From Cellulomonas sp. URHE0023 (lineage in GTDB: Bacteria > Actinomycetota > Actinomycetes > Actinomycetales > Cellulomonadaceae), in NCBI RefSeq assembly GCF_000688475.1, contig NZ_JIAN01000005.1:62001-126000 (forward strand): DNA of 64,000 bases, written 5' to 3'. Shown one piece after another: positions 43,548-52,023 of the stretch. Both the position numbers and the translations under genes were made by a program. The stretch's first letter is position 1. Every line of letters starts with the position of its first letter. The notes under the pieces were generated by a model. The model was not told the origin of the DNA. It saw nothing but the letters and a program-made list of their open reading frames with translations, and did not search any database.

Positions 43548-44902
43548 GCGGGCGGTCGGCCCTCGCCGTGGTCCTGCGCCGTCTGCTCCCGCTCGTCGAT
43601 GACGTCCTGCCCGGGCCCGGAGAAGTGCCTGGACCGCTCGAGCCCCTGGATGCTCCCGGTGAACAGGCGTGCGTCGTGGCTGCCTGTGGTGATCGTCATC
43701 GTGTCGTCGGCCGTGCCGTTGTCGGCGTCGTTCCCGGACCAGCCACCGGGCCGCGGGAGCACCGGCGTCGGCCGGGAGGTCGCCTCCTCCCGGCGCGTCC
43801 GACGAGTCTCGGGCGCGACCGGCGGCATGCCCTCCCACCGCGTCCGTGGCATCGCCTGCGGGGCCACGTCCTGCAGCCACACGACGAGCCCCTCGCGGAC
43901 GTAGCACCGCAGGTCGAACAGGGTCGGCGCGTCCGCGGCGGAGGCCAGTGCGCGGACTCGCACGTTGCCGCCGACGGCGTCGGTCACCTGCAGGATCCCG
44001 ACGCGGCGGTCCCAGAGGTCCGTGTGCTCGAGCAGCCGGACCAGCTCGGCGCGCATCGCGTCGACGGGCACCTCCCAGTCCAGGTCGAGCTCGACCGTGC
44101 CCAGGAGGTCGGCGTCGCGTCGCGTCCAGTTCTCGAAGGGGGTCGTCGTGAAGTACGTGGACGGCAGGATCAGCCGGCGGTCGTCCCAGACGTGCACCAC
44201 GACGTAGGTGAGCGTGATCTCCTCGATCCGGCCCCACTGCTCGTCGACGACGACCACGTCGTCCACCCGGATGGCGTCCGTGAAGGCCAGCTGCAGCCCG
44301 GCGAACATGTTGGCCAGCGAGCTCTGGGCCGCGAGCCCGGCGACGATCGAGATGACACCGGCGGACGCCAGCACGCTCGCCCCGAGGGCGCGGGCCGACG
44401 GGAAGGTGAGCAGGATGCCCGCGATCGCGCACACCACCAGGACGGCCACCGTGATCCGCCGCAGCACCTGGACCTGCGTGCGGACGCGCCGCGCGTGCTG
44501 GTTGTCGGCGACGTCGATGCGGTACTTCTGGAAGGCCGCGTCCTCGAGCACGAACGCGAGGCTCCCGATCAGCCAGGTCACGGTCACGATCAGGGCGATC
44601 AGCAGCACGTGCTCGGCTCGCACCGTCCAGTCGGCAGGGTCCGTGCTCAGCCGCAGCGCAACCCAGATCGCGATCACGAGGAGCACGGCACGCAGCGGCC
44701 GCCTCGACCGACGGCTCAGGTCCGCGGCGACCACCGACCTCTGGGCGATCCGCCCGACGAGCGCCGCACCGAGCGTCGCCACGACGTACGCGACGACGAT
44801 CGCAGCAAGGATCGAGAGCACAGGCACGACGACACCTTGGACGTCATGACCGACGTCGGAGGCGGCCTGCTGCGCGGACGGGAGCGTGGTGAGCGGGGGC
44901 AC
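43544..44902 (-). CDS. MscS-family mechanosensitive ion channel
   Basis: A 452-residue channel with four or five helices: VPVLSILAAIVVAYVVATLG near the N-terminus, two central helices, and the pore helix region ALGASVLASAGVISIVAGLA followed by QSSLANMFAGLQLAFTDAIR and the beta domain VDDVVVVDEQWGRIEEITLT. The C-terminal 90 residues are a polar tail not found in small MscS. GTG 44902 lies seven bases after TACGCT, supporting a leaderless start here. It is translationally coupled to the kinase-like gene. Confidence 0.88.
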   Translation of the reverse strand: MPPLTTLPSAQQAASDVGHDVQGVVVPVLSILAAIVVAYVVATLGAALVGRIAQRSVVAADLSRRSRRPLRAVLLVIAIWVALRLSTDPADWTVRAEHVLLIALIVTVTWLIGSLAFVLEDAAFQKYRIDVADNQHARRVRTQVQVLRRITVAVLVVCAIAGILLTFPSARALGASVLASAGVISIVAGLAAQSSLANMFAGLQLAFTDAIRVDDVVVVDEQWGRIEEITLTYVVVHVWDDRRLILPSTYFTTTPFENWTRRDADLLGTVELDLDWEVPVDAMRAELVRLLEHTDLWDRRVGILQVTDAVGGNVRVRALASAADAPTLFDLRCYVREGLVVWLQDVAPQAMPRTRWEGMPPVAPETRRTRREEATSRPTPVLPRPGGWSGNDADNGTADDTMTITTGSHDARLFTGSIQGLERSRHFSGPGQDVIDEREQTAQDHGEGRPPA

Positions 44903-45229
44903 GCGACTCAGCGTAGGCAGATGGGCCGCAGACCTCACATCTCGGGCGCGCACGTGAGGGGCCCCGTCTCCAGGAGCGGAGACGGGGCCCCGTCGGAGAG
45001 GCGTCTCGCCGGCACGAGGCTTGGCGCGCTCCCTGAACCCTCGCGGGCGGCCGGGCTCTCGCCGCGGCCCTCTGCTGTGCGGTTCTGACCACTATCCAGC
45101 CGGCCCACCGGGTCTTCGGGACGCCCCCGGAGGTCGACTGCATCGATCAGCAGTCTCCCACAGATCGGCCGTCGAAGGGCCATGGGAAGACCTCGAACAT
45201 GTAAAATCTTCGGCCGGTAGCGTGACTCC
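44903..45229. other. 327-base gene-free region with orphan terminator
   Basis: Between the divergent mscS and alkA genes. It holds the mscS -10 box (44910-44915), a strong terminator hairpin (44958-44991) and the alkA -10 box (45218-45223). The hairpin follows no annotated gene on either strand. The 200 bases to its right have several GC-rich dyads and no convincing ORF; a minus-strand frame starting near 45183 runs through the hairpin and is unlikely to be a gene. An unannotated small RNA on the minus strand is possible. Confidence 0.5.
44958..44991 (-). terminator. Orphan terminator hairpin
   Basis: GGGGCCCCGTCTCC (44958-44971) pairs perfectly with 44978-44991 across a six-base loop. It lies upstream of the mscS promoter, so it cannot end the mscS or alkA transcripts. 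Confidence 0.75.
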
Positions 45230-46072
45230 GTGAGTACGACCCTGACCCTGCGACGCCCGTTCGACCCCGCCCCCGCCGTCACCTCCCTCATCCTGCACGC
45301 GGTTCCCGGGGTCGAGGAGGTCGCCGACGACGGAGCGGTGCGACGACTCGTGACCCTGGACGGGGTACAGGCGACCGTCGAGGCCCGACTGGCCCCCGAC
45401 TGCGTGACCCTGCGCGCCTCGGCAGGGTCGCCCGACACCCTCCGACGCCTCGCCGAGCGATGGTTCGGGCTCGCCGACGACCTGGACCCCGTGCGGGCCG
45501 CCTTCGCCGACGACCCGCTGCTCGGGCCGCTCGTGGCCGCGCGACCGACGCTGCGGATCCTGGGGCACCCGGACGGGTTCGAGGCGGCGGTCACCACGGT
45601 GCTCGGCCAACAGGTCTCGCTCGCCGCAGCACGCACGTTCGGGGGTCGCCTCGCCGCCTCCTACGGCACCCCCGGACCCGACGGTCTGCTGGCGTACCCG
45701 TCGGCGGCCACGCTCGCCGCCGTGGACCCTGTCGAGCTGCAGCACGTCGTCCGGATCACCCACGCGCGCGCCCGGACGATCCATGCACTGGCCGTCGCCT
45801 GCGCGGCAGGGCTGTCCCTGGAGCCGGGTCCACAGGTGGCCGACGAGCGCGCCCGGCTGCTCGCCCTGCCGGGGATCGGCCCGTGGACCGTGGACTACCT
45901 GGCCCTGCGCGTACTCGGGGACCGGGATGCTCTGCCGGTCGGCGACCTCGTCCTGCGCAAGGCGCTCGGCCTTCCTGACGCCGCGGCCCTGGCGACGGCC
46001 TCGCAGGCATGGCGTCCGTGGCGGGCGTTCGCTGCCGTGCACCTGTGGACCGCCCGTGCGCACGCTGTGTGA
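45230..46072 (+). CDS. alkA: DNA-3-methyladenine glycosylase II (AlkA-like)
   Basis: A 280-residue base-excision repair enzyme: N-terminal AlkA domain (LTLRRPFDPAPAVTSL), then the helix-hairpin-helix/GPD core with TTVLGQQVSLAAARTF, the hairpin LLALPGIGPWTVDYLALRVL and the catalytic aspartate in LPVGDLVLRKAL. It lacks the Ada methyltransferase domain sometimes fused upstream. TAGCGT ends six bases before GTG 45230, a leaderless arrangement. Confidence 0.92.
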   Translation: MSTTLTLRRPFDPAPAVTSLILHAVPGVEEVADDGAVRRLVTLDGVQATVEARLAPDCVTLRASAGSPDTLRRLAERWFGLADDLDPVRAAFADDPLLGPLVAARPTLRILGHPDGFEAAVTTVLGQQVSLAAARTFGGRLAASYGTPGPDGLLAYPSAATLAAVDPVELQHVVRITHARARTIHALAVACAAGLSLEPGPQVADERARLLALPGIGPWTVDYLALRVLGDRDALPVGDLVLRKALGLPDAAALATASQAWRPWRAFAAVHLWTARAHAV

Positions 46073-46138
46073 CCCCTCACGGGACTACGCCGTTCGTGCA
46101 GGTCGCAGGCCTGTACGGCATCCGAACCGCCACGGCGC

Positions 46139-46220
46139 GGTCACGATTGCGACACTTCCGAGGGCCACGGGTCACGATTGACACCGCACCGATCCGCGAC
46201 GACCAGGGCTCCCCTACGTT
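46139..46220 (+). promoter_or_regulatory. Promoter of first DUF4349 gene with paired repeats
   Basis: GGTCACGATTG occurs at 46139-46149 and 46170-46180, 31 bases apart. The -10 box TACGTT (46215-46220) is six bases from the ATG. The same arrangement recurs before the second DUF4349 gene. Confidence 0.65.
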
Positions 46221-46226
46221 CGCGCC

Positions 46227-47306
46227 ATGAAGCCATCGACGAGTCACCGAAGCCGATCCACCGCCCACCGCGGCGCCGCGCTCGCAGCGGCTGCCGTCCT
46301 CACCCTGAGCGCCCTGCTCGCCGGCTGCAGCGCCGGCGACGCGAGCGGCAGCGCCGACCAGTCCGTGCAGGAAGGCACGGACCTGGGCAGCGCGGACGCC
46401 CCGGCAGACGTCGGCGCGGACGCCACGGGCGACGTCGCCGGCCCCAGCACCGACCCGGCCGACTCCGGCACCGACGCCGCAGCGACGTCCGTCGACGACC
46501 ACAGGCAGGTCATCCAGACCGGCGAGATCGCGATGACCGTCGACAGCCCGCAAGAGTCGGCCGAGGCGATCGTCGCCCTCGCCGAGAAGTCGGGCGGCCG
46601 CATCGACAACCGAACCGAGCGCGCCGCCACCGAGACGAGCGTCGCCACGGCGGAGCTCAAGATCAGGATCCCCTCCTCCGCGGTGAACGCGACCGTGCTC
46701 GCGCTGCGCTCGCTCGGTTCCGTCGACACCATCGAGCTGGGCACGCAGGACGTCACCGGCGCGGCCGAGGACCTCGACGCACGCATCGCCGGCATGGAGC
46801 TGTCGGTCGCTCGCATGGCGGAGGTGCTGAGCAAGGCCGGCACGAGCGCCGAGATCGCGGATGCGGAGGCGACTCTCACCGAACGCCAGTCGGACCTCGA
46901 GCAGCTCAAGAGCGAGAAGGCACGTCTGGCCGAGCAGGTTGCGCTCTCGACGCTGACGATCGCGCTGCAGGGTCCCGCCGTGGCAGCGCCGCCGGCCCCG
47001 CCGGAGCCGGCCCCGGCCGAGCCCGGGCCGGACTCGTTCCTGGAGGGCCTCTCTGCCGGGTGGAGCTCCCTCGTCGGCATCCTGTCGGGGGTCGCGACCG
47101 TGCTCGGGGTGCTGCTCCCCTACCTTGTCGTCGGCGGTCTGGTCACGTGGGGCGTCTTCGCGGTCGTGCGGCGGTACCGACGGACGCACCCGCAGACGCC
47201 TGCCTCCCCGCCGCAGCCCTACGAGCAGCGCATCCCGGTGGGGGTGGGCGCGGCGGGCCACAGTGAGCCGTCGGCCCCGCCCGTGCACGACCCCTACGCG
47301 CGATAA
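46227..47306 (+). CDS. DUF4349 lipoprotein, copy 1
   Basis: A 359-residue envelope protein: lipoprotein signal with lipobox LLAGC, a low-complexity Asp/Ala/Ser linker to about residue 90, the DUF4349 domain (VIQTGEIAMTVDSPQESAEA, GGRIDNRTE, QDVTGAAEDLDARI) with a coiled-coil segment near 205-235, a Pro-rich stretch, one transmembrane helix (VLGVLLPYLVVGGLVTWGVF) and a basic cytoplasmic tail. DUF4349 is uncharacterised. It is followed 200 bases later by a paralogue with the same layout. The message is probably leaderless. Confidence 0.85.
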   Translation: MKPSTSHRSRSTAHRGAALAAAAVLTLSALLAGCSAGDASGSADQSVQEGTDLGSADAPADVGADATGDVAGPSTDPADSGTDAAATSVDDHRQVIQTGEIAMTVDSPQESAEAIVALAEKSGGRIDNRTERAATETSVATAELKIRIPSSAVNATVLALRSLGSVDTIELGTQDVTGAAEDLDARIAGMELSVARMAEVLSKAGTSAEIADAEATLTERQSDLEQLKSEKARLAEQVALSTLTIALQGPAVAAPPAPPEPAPAEPGPDSFLEGLSAGWSSLVGILSGVATVLGVLLPYLVVGGLVTWGVFAVVRRYRRTHPQTPASPPQPYEQRIPVGVGAAGHSEPSAPPVHDPYAR

Positions 47307-47419
47307 ACGGGACGCGGCGGGCTGGTCACACGTGCGCTCAGCCCGCCGCGCACCGCTCCGAGTCCGTCGCCGACGGGCTGCGACGAGGGGACGCCAGGTA
47401 CGTGTTCCGACAACGACCC

Positions 47420-47500
47420 GGTCACGATTGCGCCACGTCCGGGTCCCCCCGGTCACGATCGGGACAACCGCCGGCACAGCGGTGACGCATCCCCTACGTT
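47420..47500 (+). promoter_or_regulatory. Promoter of second DUF4349 gene with paired repeats
   Basis: GGTCACGATTG (47420-47430) and GGTCACGATCG (47451-47461) are 31 bases apart, as upstream of copy 1, and CCCCTACGTTCGCGCCATGA spans the -10 box TACGTT (47495-47500) and start in both copies. Confidence 0.65.
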
Positions 47501-47506
47501 CGCGCC

Positions 47507-48520
47507 ATGACGAGCACGCGAAGCCGTTCCTCGGTCCGCCGCGCGACCACACTCGCGACATGCACGGTGCTCGCCCTGAGCGCCCTGCTCGCCGGGTGCA
47601 GCGCGGACTCGGGCAGCAGCGACAGCGGCATGCAGGACGCCGCCGGTGGAGCCGCGGCCGACGAGGGCGCCGCCGAGGCCCCCGCGGCGGACGCCGCCCT
47701 GGCGGCTACCGCAGCCGACGACCAGCGCCAGGTCATCCAGACCGGCGACGTGCGGATGACCGTCGAGAGCCCGCAGAAGACCGCCACAGCCATCGTCACG
47801 CTCACCGAGACGGCGGGTGGCCGCATCGACGACCGCACCGAGCACGCCGCCACCTCGCAGGACGTCGGCACCGCCGAGCTGACCATCCGGCTCCCGGCCA
47901 GCGCGGTCAGCGGCGCGATGGACGAGCTCCGGACTCTCGGCACGGTCGACGAGATCAACCTGTCGGCCCAGGACGTGACCGGTGCGGCACAGGACCTCGA
48001 CGCCCGGATCCACGGCCTCGAGATCTCGGTCGCCCGCATGGAGGACCTGCTGAACAAGGCCACCACGAGCGCCGACGTGATCGCCGCCGAGGGCGCCCTG
48101 TCCGAGCGGCAGACCAACCTGGAGCAGCTCAAGAGCGAGCGCGCACGCCTCGCGGAGCAGGTGTCGCTGTCGACGCTGAAGATCGCGCTCTACGGTCCGG
48201 CACTCGCACCGGCCGCCCAGAGCGAGGGGCCGGACTCGTTCTTCGACGGCATCGCCACCGGGTGGCACGCACTGACCACCGTGGTCGCGGGCGTCGTGGT
48301 CCTTCTGGGCGTGCTGCTGCCGTGGCTGGTCGTCGGCGGCCTGGTCGCGTGGGGCGTGCTGGTCGCGCAGCGTCGGTACCGTCGCAGCCACCCCCGCCCG
48401 GAGCGGCCGGCAGCGCCGATGCCTACGTTCCCGATGGCGGGGCGCGTCCCGGTCGGTGCGGGGTCCAACCGGCCGACGGAGCCGCCGGCTGCCCCGCCCG
48501 TCGACCCCGAGGCGAGATAG
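47507..48520 (+). CDS. DUF4349 lipoprotein, copy 2
   Basis: A 337-residue paralogue of the preceding gene: lipobox LLAGC, a shorter Ala/Asp linker, the DUF4349 core (VIQTGDVRMTVESPQKTATA, GGRIDDRTEHAAT, QDVTGAAQDLDARIHGLEIS), coiled coil, one helix (VVLLGVLLPWLVVGGLVAWG) and a basic tail. The best-conserved part between copies is the extracellular core and coiled coil; linkers and tails diverge. The start region is almost identical to that of copy 1, so the duplication included the promoter. Confidence 0.85.
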   Translation: MTSTRSRSSVRRATTLATCTVLALSALLAGCSADSGSSDSGMQDAAGGAAADEGAAEAPAADAALAATAADDQRQVIQTGDVRMTVESPQKTATAIVTLTETAGGRIDDRTEHAATSQDVGTAELTIRLPASAVSGAMDELRTLGTVDEINLSAQDVTGAAQDLDARIHGLEISVARMEDLLNKATTSADVIAAEGALSERQTNLEQLKSERARLAEQVSLSTLKIALYGPALAPAAQSEGPDSFFDGIATGWHALTTVVAGVVVLLGVLLPWLVVGGLVAWGVLVAQRRYRRSHPRPERPAAPMPTFPMAGRVPVGAGSNRPTEPPAAPPVDPEAR

Positions 48521-48726
48521 ACGCGTCTCGGCGCCGTCGATCGACGCGGCACCGGCGGCTCCGGGTGGACACCCGGGTCGAGCGGGTGCGCGGCATCTGT
48601 CCGGTACGTCCGCCCGACGGGCCGATTTGTCCTGCCGTGCGTCACCCCAACGGGCCGAGCGGCAGGACGGGTCGAGCACCTAGCGTCGTGGAGGGACTGC
48701 ACGCGCGACGGTCGGAGGAGGTGGAC

Positions 48727-49740
48727 GTGAACCAGGTGACCAAGAACCCGCAGTGGAGGGACGCCGAGCGCTTCGCCGAGCGCCACGCCCGCACCGTCCT
48801 GGCGTTCGTCGACGTCCGGGTCGCCGTCGACGCCCAGCCCGGAGCCGACGGTGCGCTCGACCTCGTCGGGCATGACTTCTCGGGGCGCGTGGAGCACCAG
48901 CGCAACCCGGTCGAGCGAGCCGAGATCGAGAACCTGCGTGCTGCGGCCGGGTCGACCGTCGCCACCTTCTACTCCCGCTCCGGGTTCACCAAGGTTGCGG
49001 TGCTCTACGCCGAGGAGCACCGGGTGGCGCTGTTCGGGTACACCGACTCCGGGTTCGCGTCGCCGGTGAACCAGTGCGCCGCCGACCTGGTGCTCAAGGC
49101 GCAGGCCGAGAGCGCACGACAGGTCCGAGCCGCCACCGAGATCGTGTCGCGGCACGCCACCGCGACCCGCCTCGAGGCCGAGCGACGTGAGCGCGAGGCC
49201 CTCGCGGACGCGCTGCGCGCCGAGGGAGAGGCACGGGACGCCGCCGAGCGGCAGCGGATCACCAAGGCCCGCAACGAGACCCTCCTGGGCCGCACCGTGG
49301 TGCTGCTCCTGCAGATGCAGGTCCGGCCCGATGCGCTGCGGGAGACCGTGCAGCACCTCGTGCACTCCACGATCGTGAGCGCGGTCGCGGTCAATGCCGC
49401 ACAGATGTCCCTGAGCGAGCGGCCGCACGCCGTCGCGCTCGTGCGGTCGCTGTTCGACGACGCGGCAGCGGCCATCGAGGTCGTGACGCCGGCCGCGGCG
49501 CACGACACGACGAACTACTGGGCCTCGAAGCAGGCGATCGAGCGCGGGCTCGACGCACTCGACGCCGCCGACGGGCTGGGCAGCGTGGGCCACGTCGGCC
49601 CCGACGAGGTCTCCTCGCGGCTCAGGGCGGCGGAACGGTGCTGGCGGGCCGTCGTCGACGAGCTCGAGCGCCGCATCCCGGCGCCGCGGCTGGCCGGAGT
49701 ACCCGAACCACGACGCGCACGGCACCTGACGACGACCTGA
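48727..49740 (+). CDS. Mrr/restriction-endonuclease-like protein with coiled coil
   Basis: A 337-residue protein. Residues 10-115 resemble the Mrr_cat fold: GALDLVGHDF supplies the aspartate, and TFYSRSGFTKVAVLYAEEH matches the usual TTSGFTKAA-EFA strand and helix. At the catalytic QxK position it reads RVEHQRNPV, without the lysine, so nuclease activity is doubtful. A charged coiled coil (about 135-185) precedes a helical C-terminal region with a NETLLGRTVVLLLQMQV helix. GTG 48727 has AGGAGG five bases upstream and TAGCGT at 48680-48685. No methylase or defence partner is adjacent. Confidence 0.6.
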   Translation: MNQVTKNPQWRDAERFAERHARTVLAFVDVRVAVDAQPGADGALDLVGHDFSGRVEHQRNPVERAEIENLRAAAGSTVATFYSRSGFTKVAVLYAEEHRVALFGYTDSGFASPVNQCAADLVLKAQAESARQVRAATEIVSRHATATRLEAERREREALADALRAEGEARDAAERQRITKARNETLLGRTVVLLLQMQVRPDALRETVQHLVHSTIVSAVAVNAAQMSLSERPHAVALVRSLFDDAAAAIEVVTPAAAHDTTNYWASKQAIERGLDALDAADGLGSVGHVGPDEVSSRLRAAERCWRAVVDELERRIPAPRLAGVPEPRRARHLTTT

Positions 49741-49743
49741 GCC

Positions 49744-51882
49744 TCAGTCGAGCTCGAACGAGACCGGGTCCCCGCTCGCCGAGTCCGGGGCGACCCACAG
49801 AGCGAACGTCCCGGGGTCCACGCGGTAGCGGCCGTCACGTCCGACGTACCCGAGCTGGTCTCGACCGATCGTGAACCGCACCGTGTGCGACGCACCCGGG
49901 TCCAGCTCCACCACAGCCCAGTCGACGAGCTCCTTGACGGGTCGGGTGACGCCCGCGACGTCGTCGCGCACGTAGACCTGCACCACCTCGGTGCACGCGC
50001 GGTTCCCGGTGTTCGTCACGACGACCGACGCGGAGACCTCCGACCCCACGGACACGGTCACGTCCGAGTACGCCACCGCGCCGTAGGTGAGCCCGAACCC
50101 GAACGGGTACAGGGGCGTCGAGAGGCTGTCCTGGTACCGGCCCCAGTGGTCGTCCTGAGCGGGTGCGATCGGGCGCCCGGTCGACCGGTGGTTGTACACG
50201 AGCGGCTGCTGCCCGGCGGATCGCGGCAGCGTGATCGGCAGCCTGCCGCGCGGTCCGACGGTTCCGAAGAGCACGTCCGCGATCGCGTTGCCACCCTCAG
50301 AACCGGGGTGCCAGGCGTAGAGCACCGCGTCGGCGTTCTGCGCGACCCACGTCAGCGCGAGCGCACGTCCGCCAAGGACCACCACGACGAGGCGGACACC
50401 GACCGCCTTGATGGCCTGCAGGGTCTCCAGCTGGCCCACCGGCAGGTCAAGGGTCGTGATCGAGTTGGCCTCGCCCGAGCGCACCGGGTGCTCGCCGACG
50501 AACGCGACCACCGTCGAGACCTCGCGGGCCGCGGCCAGCACCTGGTCGCTGTGCGTCCACGGCACCGAGCGGGCCCCCGGCCCCGTGAACGCGGGGAGCG
50601 CGTCCGCGATCGAGACCACCTCGTCGGCGCGACCGTCGAGCGTCCACGTACCGAAGAGCGCGTCGGTCGCGTCGAGCAGCGGGCCCGTGAACAGGATCCG
50701 CTCGTCCGAGCGCGCAGCGAACGGAAGGATGCCGTCGTTCTTCAGCAGCACGAACGACGCCGCGGCCGCCTCCCGTGCCGCGGAACGGTGCTCGCCGGTG
50801 CCCGCCACCCGCGCCTCGAGACCCTCGTCGGTGTACGGGTGCTCGAACAGGCCGCAACGGAACTTCAGCGTCAGCACCCGCCGCACGGCGTCGTCGAGCA
50901 GCTCGGTGGCGACCGCACCGCTGGACACCAGCTGCTCGAGGTGCGCGAGGTAGGACCCGCTCACCATGTCGATGTCGACCCCGGCCTCGATGCCCTGCCG
51001 TGCCGCGTCCGCGGCGTCGACCGCGACGCGGTGGTGCACGATCTCCCCGACGCCGTCCCAGTCGCTGACGATCGCGCCGCCGAAGCCCCACTCGTCCTTG
51101 AGGATCTCGCGCAGGTACCGCGTGTTCGCGTGGACCGGGACGCCGTCGATGTCGTTGAAGCTCGACATGACGGTCGCGACGCCGGCTCGCACGCACTCGT
51201 GGAAGGGGCGCAGCTGCAGGTTGCGCAGGCTGTTCTCGCCCGCGGTCACCGAGTTGTAGTCCCGACCGCCCTCGGCCAGCCCGTAGCCGACGTAGTGCTT
51301 GGCGCACGCCGCGATCGCGTCGGGGGCCGAGAGGTCCTCGGTCTGCAGGCCACGGACGGTCGCCGCCGCAAGCCGCCCGGCGAGGACGGGGTCCTCCCCC
51401 AGGCTCTCCGCGACGCGGCCCCAGCGGTGGTCGCCCGTGATGTCCATCATCGGCGCGAACGTCCAGCCGATCCCGACGGCGCTCGCCTCGACGGCGGCGA
51501 CCCGGGCGCCGCGCCGGACCAGCTCGGGGTCCCAGGTCGCCGCCTGCCCGAGCGGGATGGGAAGGACCGTGCGGTGCCCGTGGATGACGTCACGCGCCAT
51601 CAGCAGCGGGATCCCCAGGCGGGACTCCTCGACGGCGATCCGCTGCACGGCGTTGACCGCGCGCACGGCGACGCCCTCGTCGCGGACGTTGCCCGCGGTC
51701 GCCCCGCTGGCCGACAACGAGGTACCGATCCGGCCCGCACGAAGGTCGTCGGCGTGCTCGACCGCGCTGATGTTGGCCGGCTGGTGCAGCTGTCCGACCT
51801 TCTCCGCGAGCGTCATGTGTGCGAGCAGCAGCTCGGCGCGCTCCGCGGGTGTGCGCGCAGCATCCAGCCAGGCCTTGTCCAT
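49744..51882 (-). CDS. Glycoside hydrolase family 3 beta-glucosidase
   Basis: A 712-residue enzyme: GH3 N-terminal barrel (RWGRVAESLGEDPVLAGRLA, KHYVGYGLAEGG near 194, nucleophile aspartate in AIVSDWDGVGE near 270), GH3 C-terminal sandwich (SFVLLKNDGILPF, LVVVVLGGRALALTWV) and a fibronectin-III-like domain at the end (VSASVVVTNTGNRACTEVVQ). There is no signal peptide, so it probably acts on imported beta-glucosides such as cellobiose. No transporter is adjacent. ATG 51882 has AGGGA upstream. Confidence 0.94.
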   Translation of the reverse strand: MDKAWLDAARTPAERAELLLAHMTLAEKVGQLHQPANISAVEHADDLRAGRIGTSLSASGATAGNVRDEGVAVRAVNAVQRIAVEESRLGIPLLMARDVIHGHRTVLPIPLGQAATWDPELVRRGARVAAVEASAVGIGWTFAPMMDITGDHRWGRVAESLGEDPVLAGRLAAATVRGLQTEDLSAPDAIAACAKHYVGYGLAEGGRDYNSVTAGENSLRNLQLRPFHECVRAGVATVMSSFNDIDGVPVHANTRYLREILKDEWGFGGAIVSDWDGVGEIVHHRVAVDAADAARQGIEAGVDIDMVSGSYLAHLEQLVSSGAVATELLDDAVRRVLTLKFRCGLFEHPYTDEGLEARVAGTGEHRSAAREAAAASFVLLKNDGILPFAARSDERILFTGPLLDATDALFGTWTLDGRADEVVSIADALPAFTGPGARSVPWTHSDQVLAAAREVSTVVAFVGEHPVRSGEANSITTLDLPVGQLETLQAIKAVGVRLVVVVLGGRALALTWVAQNADAVLYAWHPGSEGGNAIADVLFGTVGPRGRLPITLPRSAGQQPLVYNHRSTGRPIAPAQDDHWGRYQDSLSTPLYPFGFGLTYGAVAYSDVTVSVGSEVSASVVVTNTGNRACTEVVQVYVRDDVAGVTRPVKELVDWAVVELDPGASHTVRFTIGRDQLGYVGRDGRYRVDPGTFALWVAPDSASGDPVSFELD

Positions 51883-51955
51883 CGGGGATTCCCTGTCGTC
51901 GTCGAGGAAACCCACCCTAGGCGCTCGCCCGTGGACCGAGCCCGGCTGCACGATC

Positions 51956-51973
51956 GCGTGCGTCGCGTGCGTC
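51956..51973. repeat. 9-bp tandem repeat, two copies
   Basis: GCGTGCGTC occurs twice head to tail, with a degenerate third copy, in the 141-base divergent region between the GH3 gene and the glycosyltransferase gene. Confidence 0.6.
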
Positions 51974-52023
51974 GGGTGCGAGAATCGGGCCGCACGGCCC
52001 GCCCCGTCGACCGTCCTTGGAGC

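Noticed and set aside
44935..45182. Minus-strand frame starting ALRRPICGRLLIDAV between mscS and alkA
   Set aside because: It has a plausible ATG with GAGG upstream, but it runs through the terminator hairpin and its C-terminal half is low-complexity Ser/Pro/Arg. Kept only as a possible RNA region.
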